Below are positions 20,626 through 30,950 of a stretch of DNA of 64,000 nt, piece by piece. The notes under the pieces are model-generated. The model did no database searches and was not told where the DNA came from. It saw nothing but the letters and a program-made list of their open reading frames with translations. The position numbers and the translations under genes are program-made. Source of the DNA: Proteles cristata cristata (Eukaryota; Chordata; Mammalia; Carnivora; Hyaenidae); contig JAESUZ010000761.1 of NCBI GenBank assembly GCA_017311185.1, positions 434,001-498,000 on the forward strand, in the 5' to 3' direction. The stretch's first letter is position 1. Each line of letters begins with the position of its first letter.

Positions 20626-23091
20626 AAGAAAGTAAAATATCTTTTAGGTCACCCTGCCCCAAGTAGCTACTCTTCACACCATAAGCACTCACCGAGGGCC
20701 TGTTCCGAGCAGCCCGTGGGCTGAGGACTCCACGTGAAGCAAACCCCACATCCTATGAGCAACAGCCACCCCAGTATCCGGAGCCCCATGACCAGTGCCT
20801 ACATGGCTGCAGAGTTTCCACCACTGATATTGAACCCTCACCTCCTTCCTTTCCCTCTGGTACCCCAAGCTCTACCCATCCAGGGAGCCCGCCCAGCCCT
20901 GCTCACTGCCCACTCCCCTGCCCCCCTCACCAGCCACCTCTTCCACCTCCCCATCCTGAGGCCAGCCTCACCTGACAAAACCCCAGTACTGGTTAAACCA
21001 ACTCTCTGTCCGCTCTGCGCCTCCACCTGGCCAGCTGCACGAGGCAGGAGGAAAAAAAACCCCACTTTGAATTCACGATATTAGTCCCCAAAGGGCCCTC
21101 GGCGCTGCCAGACGCCAGGGTCATTCACTCCCCATGACTGTTGCATGCCCTCTCTGTAAAATGGGGATGGTGTAATACTGGCTGTGTTAGAACCTGGCAC
21201 GTAGTAGGCCCTCAGGGACGGCCAGACAATAACTGGGGTTATTGTCTCTGGTGTGCGGCCCAGGGCTCCCCGCAAACGTGGTCTGTGGGGAGACCCAGCC
21301 TGCGGTCATCTATTTTGTTCCACTCGCTGGGCAGCCACGGGTTCTTTGCCATGTCCGATCATCCTCCCGGGGAGGGGCGGGGACGTGGCTCAGGGCACTG
21401 AAATGCACGGCCAAGCTCCGCAGTAGGAGAGGGAAGGTTACAACTTTCTGCAGCTGACGTCCCACAGGATGGGTCAAGCCTGAGTCAGACGGCCAGGGCC
21501 AAAATGGAAACTTACCAGGGCCTCGGGAAGGATGTGTGGAGGAGCTGGGGGTGCAGACAGCCAGCACCCCAGTCTGGAGACAGGAGGAGGATGGCTGCCC
21601 CAGGAATCTGGGCTGCGCCTCCCTCCAGGGAGCTGGATCAAAGCCCAGAGGAAGGAGGAAGTGTGAACACGGCCCCCCCGGTGACTCACTTCACCCATCT
21701 GGGGCAAGTCAACTCTCACCCCTGCCGGAAGCCTGCTTGCCTCCCCACCGCCCCCACCCCGGGATCAGCGGCTGGGTCAGCCTCTTCATGACAGTGACCC
21801 CGATCCGCCCCCGCTCTTCGTCCCCGCCCCCGTGTGGAGGTGTTGAGATGTTTGCAGGTGCTTGCCTGGGTCTCAAATAGGTCTTAGCAGATGGTAGAGG
21901 CAGTGGGAGCGGTGGGAAAACCCTGCCCTACAAGTCAGGACACCGGGGCTGTGCCTCTACCCAGCTGTGCGGGCCTGCCAGCTCTCACAGCCTCTCTGGG
22001 CTCCAGTCCCCACTTCTTCAAGAACAGAGCCTGGGCTCCATGTCCTACCCGTCCCTTGGCTCTGGAATTCTACCAGGGCCTGGGAATTCTCCATCTGGCC
22101 ATTGCCCTCAGGAGAAAAGTCCCACCCTCCCCACCCAGCCCAAGAGGCCCTTGCTGATTTGGCCCTGCTGCTGGGAATCTCCTCCTTCCTCTTCCCACAA
22201 CCCCCCGGCAGCTTTCAGCTGGGCCCAGCGGAAAGAGCCAGCACCTGGAATGCTGTGCGCACAGCACCTTCCCTGGCCGACGCCCACTCATGCATTGGGC
22301 TCCAGCTTTGGTGGACACTCTTTCTTGGGCCTTCCTCTCCGGCCCTGCCAGCCACGCATGAGCTCCAGCACAGCTCTTCTCTTCTCTCTCTTCCCCATTA
22401 AACCGAGCTCTCAACTGAGGGCAGGCGGAGAATGTTTAAAGAATGAAGGAAGGAACAAATAAATGAAATGGAAGCTCTAGGCAGTGGCGCCATTGTTTGC
22501 TTCCTCCACATGGGGGCCACGTGTGGCCACCCCAGAGTGTTGCCTGGCCCAGGATAGGGTGCTGGTCGGAGCCCAGAGGTGGGGGCAGACTTTTGGGGGG
22601 AGGTTTCAGCTGGATTCTGGCCACGCCCCAGCCCCAGCTGCCCTGCCCATGACTCACAGGCCCCAGAGTTTTCTCAGCCCTCCCGCGCCTTCCCTTCCCG
22701 AGTCTGCCTTCTGATCAGGCTTTCAGCGTTAATATCTCTCGGTTTCTCTCCTGCTCTCTCGGTCTCTCCAGGAACCCCTGATCCCCACTGGCTTTAAAAA
22801 CCCAGCTCAGGAGTCCTTGGCTGTATTGTGTTTCCTGAGGAATCCTTGCTTTGTTTACAGAAAGGACGATTATCCGCCATGAGACAGTGGCTAAGGGGCA
22901 TCCTGATTTTGTGACCCCTTACCACTCCCCTCATTTGACCTCTGTCTCCGGGTTGCTGGGGTGGAGGGGAGCCCTAGGATTTTCCCCACCCCACCCTAGC
23001 ACTCCCAGGCTCCCAGGCCACCTGGGTTAGGGAATGCCAGCTCTAAAGCACTTGTTTATCCTGCCTGCCAGGCCATAGCCATCTGGGTCCT

Positions 23092-23136
23092 GGGGGGATG
23101 GGGGGGGAGGGGGTTAGGGGGAGGGGCCTGCTCCAG
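23092..23136 (+). other. G-run cluster (G-quadruplex-type motif)
   Basis: Several runs of four or more G (GGGGGGATGGGGGGGGAGGG and following) within 45 bases. Confidence 0.7.
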
Positions 23137-23159
23137 CCCTGAGAACAATTGCAAACCCA

Positions 23160-23231
23160 CCTCCCTTCTCGGCCTCAGTCAGTGACCCTCCTCCCTTCTC
23201 GGCCTCAGTCAGTGACCCTCCTCCCCCAGCT
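23160..23231. repeat. 30-bp direct tandem repeat, two copies
   Basis: The unit beginning CCTCCCTTCTCGGCCTCAGT occurs twice, exactly, followed by a partial third start. Confidence 0.9.
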
Positions 23232-23344
23232 CAGCACATGCCCATTTGCACATGTACCTGATGGCCTTTGCCTGTCATCTTGTCATTGACCCGTAGAGCC
23301 CCCCACCGAACTCACAGCCTTCCCCTCTTTGTTCACTTACCTTT

Positions 23345-23640
23345 TAAGAAGAAACTTTTAATTTGGGAATAGGTTCAGACCTGCAGAAATGTTGCAAAGA
23401 TCATAGAGTTTCCTTATACTCTTCACTGGTTTCCCTTCTGTTAACATCTTACAAAACCACGGTGTGTTTGTTAAAAGAAGGAACCCAACCCGCCGGTATG
23501 ACGCTGTTCACTGAACTCCAGACCTCATTCTGTCTGACCAGTGTTCCCACTAAGGTCCTTTTTCCGTCCCGGGATCCCAACCAGGGAATCACACTGCCTT
23601 CAGTTACATGCTAGTTAATCCCCCCTTAAATGTGATGTTA
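23345..23640. repeat. Ancient L1M-type relic
   Basis: AACTTTTAATTTGGGAATAG, GAAATGTTGCAAAGATCATA and TTAACATCTTACAAAACCAC match a widespread old L1 segment. Strand not determined. Confidence 0.65.
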
Positions 23641-23759
23641 AAGGTATAGACATCTCTTGTCTAACAGGTGAAAGAAGAAGAGGTTGGGGGTGGTGAGTGA
23701 CCTGCCCAGTCACAGTGCAGACCCATGCAGTGCAGAGAGGGATTAGGACCCTAGCACTT

Positions 23760-23777
23760 AAATGTTTATTAAATTAT

Positions 23778-23820
<43 letters not shown>

Positions 23821-23959
23821 GCAGAGGAGGGACAGAGAGAGAATCTCGGGCAGGCTCTGTGCTGTCAGTGCAGAGCCCGACTCAGGGCTTGAACTCACAG
23901 GCCGCAAGATCATGACCTGAGCTGAAATCAAGAGTCAGACTGAGCCATCCAGGTGCCCC
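23760..23959 (-). repeat. tRNA-Lys SINE with expanded (GA)n
   Basis: A GA run of about 38 bases at 23780-23818, and a head with a deletion before GACTGAGCCATCCAGG. Confidence 0.83.
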
Positions 23960-24198
23960 GGGACGTGACATTTAGAGCCAGAAGTCACCAGTGGTGCGGC
24001 CTCAGGTCGCTTATCTGGAGGATGGGATCACAGGTAGTTAACTTTAAGGCAGGATGAGGAAGCAGTGAGATCACGTCTGCAGGCATCTTCCTGCCCACAA
24101 GCTGGGAGTTGCTGTTATTATGACCGTCAGCACCATCATTACGAAGGGGCCCAGATCTCCTCAAGACTCCAGGTTCATTGTTAAGGATTATGTTTAAG

Positions 24199-24300
24199 AT
24201 TTTTTTTTTTTTAAGTAATCTCTACATACAACATGGGGTCAAATCTACAATCCCAAGATCAAGTCAGATGTTCTTCCGACTGAGCCAGCCAGGTGTCCCC
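24199..24300 (-). repeat. Short tRNA-type SINE with target duplication
   Basis: GTTAAGGATTATGTTTAAGA on the left and GTTAGGGATTATGTTTAGAT on the right (two or three mismatches). Confidence 0.82.
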
Positions 24301-24326
24301 GTTAGGGATTATGTTTAGATGAGCCT

Positions 24327-24545
24327 TGGGGAGCCTGGGTGGCTCAGTCAGTTAAGCGTCCGACTTCAGCTCAGGTCATGATATCCCGGTTCATGGGTTC
24401 GAGCCCCGCATCGGGCATTGTGTTGACTGCCAGCTCAGAGCCTGGAACCTGTTTCAGATTCTGTATCTCCCTCTCTCTCTGACCCTCCCCTGCTCACACT
24501 GTCTCTCTCTCTCAAAAATAAATAAAAACATTAAAAAAAAAAAAA
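24327..24545 (+). repeat. tRNA-Lys SINE
   Basis: AGATGAGCCT before and AGACGAGCCT after; inserted just beyond the previous element. Confidence 0.86.
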
Positions 24546-24639
24546 GACGAGCCTCTGCCACTCACCCTATGGGCATCTTTACTGGGCAATAACACAGGCC
24601 TCACAGACTTTGCTTTGACTCAGCCCTTAAAGATGAACA

Positions 24640-24750
24640 GAAATCCTAGCGTGTAGTCCCAATGTGGCCTCTGGCTGTGTGTCCTTGGACAAGTCACTGC
24701 ATGCCCCTCAGCCTCAGTTTCCCTCACCTGTAAGATGGGGACTGCAGAGA
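24640..24750 (+). repeat. MIR core
   Basis: GTCCTTGGACAAGTCACTGC, CCTCAGTTTCCCTCACCTGT and AAGATGGGGA are the typical MIR core order. Confidence 0.7.
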
Positions 24751-25425
24751 TGTTGGGGAGGACTCCATGGGGCAGTGCCCAGCAGCTGGTAGTTCAAGCA
24801 GACCTCTGGCCTGTAAGGGTGAGGGGCAGGCAGGTCACAGCCTGGGTCTCCCAGCCAGGCAGGCCTGGTTCCAGTTCAGGTCCACTTCGGTCCAGGTGCG
24901 GCCCCCCAGGCAGGCTATGTAGACCAGCCTCCTACCCAGGATAATCAATCATCCCAACCTCCCCAGCCTCACCCCAAACAAGCACTCAGGATATAAGCCA
25001 GCTTTCACTGCCCCTCCTTACCCTCAGGTCTAAAGAGGTTGTGTCTCAAGGTCAAGTAGCTGGCTGACCTACTTGCTAAGACTCTATCTCATCCCCCTGA
25101 GCAGAGAGCCCTGCTTCCCAACTCACTCAGCAAGTCCTCTGGGGACAGAGACCTGCTGAATCTTAACTCTGCAGAACAGAGATGCCCACCAGGGACCCCA
25201 CCCCCTCCCTGGCTACAGATAATTTTCAGAAAAAAAGGTAAAATCATGACCCCCATGCAGATATAAAATGAACATGTATCAGATGATGTAACTGGCTCAA
25301 AAAGGCAACAGAACATTCACATTTATAGGCCGGGAATATTGAAGCAAATGTGCAAATGGAGGCAAAACTGTTTTTTCACAAGGGGGTAAAGGGGTCTGTG
25401 CCAGACAGGACAGAATTAATTGGTC
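24750..25425. other. Intergenic stretch, no gene seen
   Basis: No repeat or exon recognised. Confidence 0.45.
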
Positions 25426-25426
25426 C

Positions 25427-25651
25427 AGGGGCGCCTGGGTGGCTCAGTCGGTTAAGCCTCCGACTTTGGCTCAGGTCAGGATCTCACGGTTCGTGGGTTC
25501 GAGCCCCGCATCAGGCTCTGTGCTGACTGCCAGCTCAGAGCCTGGAGCCTGCTTCAGATTCTGTGTCTCCCTCTCTCTCTGACCCTCCCCTGCTCATGCT
25601 GTCTCTCTCTCTCTCTCTCAGAAATAAATAAAACATTAAAAAATTTTAAAA
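25427..25651 (+). repeat. tRNA-Lys SINE with perfect target duplication
   Basis: AATTAATTGGTCCA at 25413-25426 and 25652-25665. Confidence 0.92.
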
Positions 25652-25704
25652 AATTAATTGGTCCATTTCCCACAATTCACAGTTGAAAATAATGACAACA
25701 GGCA

Positions 25705-25815
25705 AGGGGCGCCTGGCTGGCTCAGTAGGTAAAGCATGCCACCCTTGATGTCAGGGTCGGGAGTTCAACCTCCACACTGGGAGTGGAGCCTACTTAAAAT
25801 AAAATAAAAAATAAC
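25705..25815 (+). repeat. Short tRNA-type SINE
   Basis: GGGGCGCCTGGCTGGCTCAG head, then GGAGCCTACTTAAAATAAAA. Confidence 0.8.
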
Positions 25816-26095
25816 AGTAGTGAAAGGCTAGAATCTGATACCCCGGAAGGGTGTGCTGGGTGCAGACATAGTTTTCCACTGAAGTACACATTTTCTGCAG
25901 AAGGAAGGCCACAAATAGGTACACTCCTTGGTCTCTAATCTGATGATCATTCACGAGTTGAGTATGAGTCACACACTATGAATGATGCAAGGTCCTTTCT
26001 GAAAGAGTCAGGGAAATTACTTCTCACTTGCAAGTAAGAGGCCTACAGCTTAAAAGATGAGGGGCCCAAGACAGTTAAGGGTTTTTTCCAGCTGG

Positions 26096-26200
26096 ATTTT
26101 TTTTTTTTTAAAGTAGGCTCCATGCCCAACGTTGGGGTCCAACTCATAACCCTGAGATCAAGAGTCACATGCTTTGCTGACTGAGCCAGCCAGGTGTCCC
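26096..26200 (-). repeat. Short tRNA-type SINE
   Basis: CTGGATTTTTTT on both sides marks the target duplication. Confidence 0.8.
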
Positions 26201-26329
26201 TGGATTTTTTTTTTCTTTCTTCTTTTTTTTTTTTTTTAGTTGACACACAGTTTTTCAGCTGGATTTAGGCATCTGTTACACAATGGGTGCTGGAACATTC
26301 TAGAATGTGTTTGTGATGTGACCTGTAGT

Positions 26330-26455
26330 TTTCACTGGACCCGGTTTGGTACTGACTCTGCTGTGCAGCCTTGGGTAATTACACCAGCTCTCTGATGTGT
26401 AGCTTCCTTGCCTTTGAACTGGGACATTAATAGTACCTACTTCATAAATTGTTAT
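26330..26455 (+). repeat. MIR relic
   Basis: CAGCCTTGGGTAATTACACC and AGTACCTACTTCATAAATTG follow the MIR core order. Confidence 0.6.
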
Positions 26456-26503
26456 TTTTTAATAAGCAGCCCCTCACCTTATGAGAACTGTCTTTTATTT
26501 TAC

Positions 26504-26709
26504 TTTTCAATTTTTTAATCTATTTTGAGAAAGAGAGAGCATGGGGGCATAAGAGGGGAGGGGCAGAGAGGAGAGACAGAATCCCAAGCAGGCTCCATGC
26601 CATCAGCTCAGAGCCAGATGCAGGGCTCGAACTCACAAACTGTGAGATCATGACGAGAGAGCTAAGGTCAAGAGTCGGACGCTTAACCGACTACACCTCC
26701 CAGGCGCCC
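26504..26709 (-). repeat. tRNA-Lys SINE
   Basis: Minus copy with a worn head (CACCTCCCAGGCGCCCG). Confidence 0.8.
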
Positions 26710-27505
26710 GAAAAACTGCACTTTAAATGGATAAAACCATGACTTTGAAAATATCCTGTGGTCACTGGGGCTCTTCCCTATCAGCCCAGCCTTCTCTCCT
26801 CCTTCATCCTGATCCCCTTCTCCTCTCCATTAATCCCTCGTCTCCACCACTTGTGTCCCCAGCAGAGGAAGGGACAGCACTTTGTTGCTGTGGAAGGGCT
26901 GGCACATGCTGGTGCCTCCTGACACCTAGGCATGGCTTTTGGGTTAGGAGAACCCTGCAGGGGAGGTGACCATCAGGCCTCCGTGTTCCCCGCAACGTCC
27001 TGCGGTCCTTCATCCCGACTCTGTACTTACTGAGTCCCGGCTCCCAGGCAGCGACCTAGAGGCTGGCAGCGAGGGAGGTCCCAGATGCGACCCTCCTAGC
27101 AGGTGGCCGTTGGGGCAGATGAGGAATTCTCTCCCGACACGGGTCTCCCTCCAAGAAGGTGTGTTCCAGCTACAGTAATTACACAGCCACATGCTCACTC
27201 TCTGCTTGTCCAATTCATCTTCTTCTGTCCTTCTCACTCCAGCCGCGTGTGGTGGGCAGACAGGGATTACTGCATCTGGAGAAGCCGAGGACCCCATTAG
27301 GGGCGTGAGAACCTCGGCGCCCCAGAGCGCCACGCCCAGTTTGCTAGCCCATGCTGCCCTCTGGTGGCCGGGCCCAGCACCTGCCGTCAAGAAGTCTTGG
27401 TCACGGAGCATCTTCCTGGGTTTGCAAAGAGCAATGGCCAGCCTTCAGGAGCACCCCAGTCGGGAGGACAGCTTCTCAGGACTCCGATATCGCTTTATTT
27501 ATTTT
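26710..27505. other. Intergenic stretch, no gene seen
   Basis: About 800 bases of apparently unique sequence; open frames up to 133 codons on the minus strand lack any recognised motif. Confidence 0.45.
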
Positions 27506-27506
27506 T

Positions 27507-27709
27507 TCAATTTTTAAAGTTTATTTATTTTGAGAGATCTAGAGAGAGAAAGAGAGTGAGCAGGGGAAGAGCAGAGAGAGAATCCCAAGTAGGCTTCACG
27601 TGGTCAGAGCAGAGCCCGATGCAGGACTTGAACTCACCAACGGGGAGATCATGACCTGAGCTGAAACCAAGAGTCCAAAGCTTAATGGACTAAGCCCCCG
27701 GGTGACCCT
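27507..27709 (-). repeat. tRNA-Lys SINE
   Basis: Minus copy with a diverged head (AAGCCCCCGGGTGACCC). Confidence 0.8.
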
Positions 27710-27759
27710 CAGGACACCTACATCACTTCATCAGTCCTTCTCCCTGCCTCTGAGCATTC

Positions 27760-28360
27760 AATAGATTTCACGTACATATTTAATTCAAGATATACATGAC
27801 ATTAGGGGCACCTGGGTGGCTCAGTCGGTTAGGCGTCCGACTTTCGCTTAGGTCATGATCTCGAGGTTCGTGGGTTCGAGCCCCGTGTCGGGCTCTGTGC
27901 TGACTGCCAGCTCAGAGCCTGGAGCCTGTTTCAGTCTGTGACTCCCTCTCTCTCTGACCCTCCCCTGCTCACGATGTTTCTCTCTCTCTCTCTCCTAGAA
28001 ATAAATAAAAAACATTAAAAAAAAAAACAAAAACAAAAAAAAGATATACATGACATTAAATGAATCATCGTAACCATTTGTAAGTACGTACAGACAGTTT
28101 AGTGGCTTTTTAAAATCACCTTCATGCTGTCGTCCAACCACGGCTTCCAATCTTTTCCAGAACTTTTTGTCTTGCAAACTGAAAGTCTGTGCTCGTTAAA
28201 TAACTCCCTCTTCCCCCTCCCTCCGACCCCTAGCTGACCACGCTCCTACTTTCTGTCTCTATGAACTGGCCTACACTAAGTACCTCACAGAAGTGGAATC
28301 AGACAGTATTTGTCTTTTTGTGACCCTGCCAATTTCACACTACAGAGAGCTCCCTGGAAG
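27760..28360. repeat. Ancient L1M-type relic around the SINE
   Basis: Sequence on both sides of the SINE (CACGTACATATTTAATTCAA; AACCATTTGTAAGTACGTAC, ACCACGGCTTCCAATCTTTT, AAGTGGAATCAGACAGTATT) is typical old L1. Strand not determined. Confidence 0.6.
27805..28040 (+). repeat. Young tRNA-Lys SINE with 18-bp perfect duplication
   Basis: AAGATATACATGACATTA at 27787-27804 and 28041-28058. Young-subfamily bases throughout (CTTTCGCTTAGG, CTGACTGCCAGCTC, CTCCTAGAAATAAA). It interrupts an old L1. Confidence 0.93.
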
Positions 28361-28969
28361 TGTCGCCTTCTGGAGAGATGACGTACAGCCTGGAAGACCA
28401 AAGCATCCCCGGAATTTCATCCCCATCCCATCCCCCCAAACACACCCAACCAGAAACAGGCTGGAGCACAAAGCATCGCAGCACAAGTTACATATTAATG
28501 ATAGGAAAACCTGAACTGAACCAAACCTGGTGACTGAAAGAGCAAGGTGGCCCCTGGGAGCTGGGAGCTGGGCTGTGCTCGGTCCCCCTGCCCACGATGG
28601 TCATGTCCTGAGCACAGAGGCTCTGGGCCAGCACCCTCTGCTGTGCGCCACCTCCTGGATATAAATGAATCAAGCCTCTCAGCCTGTCACCCCCGCTTCC
28701 TGACGGCACACGTGGGGGCCAACTCTCACTGCTCTGAATCCTCCCCCAGATCCCTCATCACCAGCCGGTGTCCCCCCAACACCCGCGTACAGAGACGCCC
28801 TGCAGTTCCCAATGCCTCGTGGCCTCCAGGGCTGCAGCACGGAGCAGAAACCCAGCTTCATGGCCTGCGGGCATGTCCCCGGGGGCCTGATTGACGGGCA
28901 CCCCCAGGACCTGCTGGCCCGCCCTGGGGGAGAACGCTCACCAGCCCAGAGCTTCTCTCCGGCACAGCC

Positions 28970-29090
28970 ATCCTCTGTGATGGGCGCCAGCATTGTTCTC
29001 ATGTTACAAATGGGGAAATCAAGGCTCGGGACAGATCACTTCTCCACTGCTCAGCAGTAGAGGCCAGAGCTCCTTCCAGCCATGCACCCT
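28970..29090 (+). repeat. MIR core
   Basis: TGTTACAAATGGGGAAATCA, GGCTCGGGACAGATCACTTC and GCAGTAGAGGCCAGAGCTCC follow MIR order. Confidence 0.55.
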
Positions 29091-29446
29091 TCTCCCTGGA
29101 GCCGTGCTCACGACGCCAGTGCGTTGCCGGCGTGAAGACAGAAGACGAGCCAGCTCACAGGGATGCCGGTTCTGTTCACGGGCAGAGAGTGTCCCGAGGG
29201 TGAGTGTGGACTCTGTGGAAGGATCTGGCGGCCCCGGATGGCCTCCCACAGCAGAGGCTCTGCTCTGGGCACCCTGCAGCCAAACTTGCTGGGCGTGAGG
29301 AGGGACAGGAAGCGGAGACACCACCTGTAAACTCGTGCCCCAGGGAGCAGATACCCAACAGACATTTTTCCAGGTATGACCAAAGGCCAGCGTTTATCTG
29401 GGTGAGATCTTAGTTGAAACACAGATGGACTTCTACTAGGCACGTG

Positions 29447-29452
29447 TTTATT
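29447..29452 (-). terminator. FBLIM1: Candidate FBLIM1 polyadenylation signal
   Basis: Canonical AATAAA on the minus strand (TTTATT on plus), about 1.39 kb after the stop codon, followed by a GT-rich stretch. It is the first canonical signal I noticed downstream of the stop on the coding strand. Confidence 0.45.
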
Positions 29453-29699
29453 TTCACATGTAACAGGAAAAAAAAACATAACCAACACATCAATGTGTGA
29501 CTGCAGGATATATTGCATAGCACAAGACTAACATTTGAAATAAGTAAAATTAAAAAGTAGGTGTGCGTCAAAGAAAATATTAAGGAATAAGAGACTAGGA
29601 GATCCTAAGGACAAAAATTGCAGAAGTGGTATGGGAGTGCCCCAAGTAGGGGACTCACTCCCCAAGCTTTGAGCAAGAGTCTGGGCTCTGCAGAGAAAC

Positions 29700-30350
29700 A
29701 CACCCCCCACCCCCCCCCGGACTGGTACGGAGCCCAGGGCGGGAGGAAGTACTTTGTCTCATTCGTTCTGCCCTACAAAATGTCTTAGAAGTTACAAAGC
29801 AACATAGTGATTTTCCTTAACGGGGAAGAAGACTCTTCTAGGTACAGCCTTGTGGAAGCAGCGGTCACAAGGCAGCCTGGGCTGGAGGGTCCAAGTGGGG
29901 CTTGGGGGCGGGGGATAAGCAGGTGGGCTGAACGCCAGCCTTGGCACTGTCCTTGGAGAAGTGCATGCACGTGTGTGTGTGGGGGGGTGTCTGTGTGCAT
30001 GGCCCCCGTCAAGGCTGTCGGAGGAACACGCAGAGCTCCCGGTACCCTGTTCCCCAGCAAACTATTGGCACTTAATCAACGTCTGTTGAATCACCGTCGC
30101 ACACGGGAGGAGCGCCAGAAGGCAGGGCGGAGGGGCTGCTGACGTCCTTGGACATCTCTCCCCCCGTCCCCGCTGTTCAGGTTCATGCCTGGGTCTGGTG
30201 CTCATGTCAGCATGACGTGTCCCCCGGTAAGAAGTCCATGGCCGCCTCCACTAGGTCACATTCTCGTACATTTATGAAACATTTCCCACTAAGATGCCCA
30301 CCTCGCCCCAAATCCAAAGAATGTTTCTCATGATTTAAATCTCAAATTAA
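29700..30350. other. Part of putative 3' UTR; MIR-like relic near 30060
   Basis: GGCACTTAATCAACGTCTGT at 30067-30086 resembles the MIR/L2 end text. Also a (TG)n-type tract at 29960-29995. Confidence 0.4.
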
Positions 30351-30836
30351 AAAAAAAAAAAAAAGGAGGAGGCGGCTTTTCAAGGAGGACCTTGGAGTTC
30401 TACTCAAACAGCTCAGTCGGGCGAGCCAGAGCTGGTCTTAGCGCCCCCTGTAGGACAGCTGAAGCGTCGCTGCTCTGGGCACAGGGAGTCCTCCAGGGAC
30501 TCACCCCAACTCACTCGTGGAAATGGGGGTCAAGGCCAGCGCTCGAGAGGGGCTGGGGCCCAAGACATGGGAACTCTGGGCGTGGTGTTCATGGTCTGGA
30601 AGCCTGGCAGAGCCCAGAGGGTAGAAGGAGGAGTGGAAAGCCTGAGGGGCACTGTCCCCCGGCCTCTGAGCTGGGAGGGGGCGGGGCGGCTCAGCCTGGA
30701 CCCGGTGGGCAGAGCTGCAGGCTGGCCCGTCACGGCTCAGAAGGAAAAGTGTGCAAAAGTGGGTCAGAAAGGCAAACTGAGTCAGGAAGGTGTCCCCCCG
30801 CCCCGCCGCCCTCAGGCCGGGGCCCAGCGGGCGCCC

Positions 30837-30950
30837 TCAGCAGCACCCGGCGGCACTCCGCTCCACGTGGCACGGCTTGCAGAAGAGACGGTTGTTCAGC
30901 GGGTAGCAGCCTTGGTCCGTGGGCTCCACAGACAGCAGGGTCCTGCAGTC
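30837..30950 (-). CDS. FBLIM1: FBLIM1 last coding exon: end of LIM3 and stop
   Basis: Acceptor CTTGTCTCCCGCAG. Encodes residues 328-364, starting DCRTLLSVEPTDQGCYPLNN and ending CKPCHVERSAAGCC, then TGA at 30839-30837. The CKPC pair supplies the last LIM3 ligands, and the short cysteine-ended tail matches the known C terminus of migfilin. Confidence 0.95.
   Translation of the reverse strand, partial: DCRTLLSVEPTDQGCYPLNNRLFCKPCHVERSAAGCC

Larger units (their letters stand above)
20640..23340. other. GC-rich intergenic stretch, no gene seen
   Basis: About 2.7 kb almost without SINEs, high in C and G. A MIR core is visible at about 21120-21240 (CTCTCTGTAAAATGGGGATG, GGCACGTAGTAGGCCCTCAG). Many overlapping frames of 60-145 codons occur on both strands, as expected of GC-rich DNA; none resembles a known protein and none has paired splice sites I could connect. 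Confidence 0.5.
29425..30836 (-). other. FBLIM1: Putative FBLIM1 3' UTR
   Basis: From the stop codon to just past the first good AATAAA on the minus strand (29452-29447), about 1.4 kb. A T/GT-rich stretch (CTGTGTTTC) follows, as expected downstream of a cleavage site. The interval includes a poly-A/T tract at 30348-30364. The extent is inferred; no transcript evidence is available here. Confidence 0.45.

Noticed and set aside
1..29400. Searched for neighbours known from human 1p36 (SPEN, UQCRHL)
   Set aside because: No exon of either was recognised; the only gene-derived piece is the RPL10 retrocopy.
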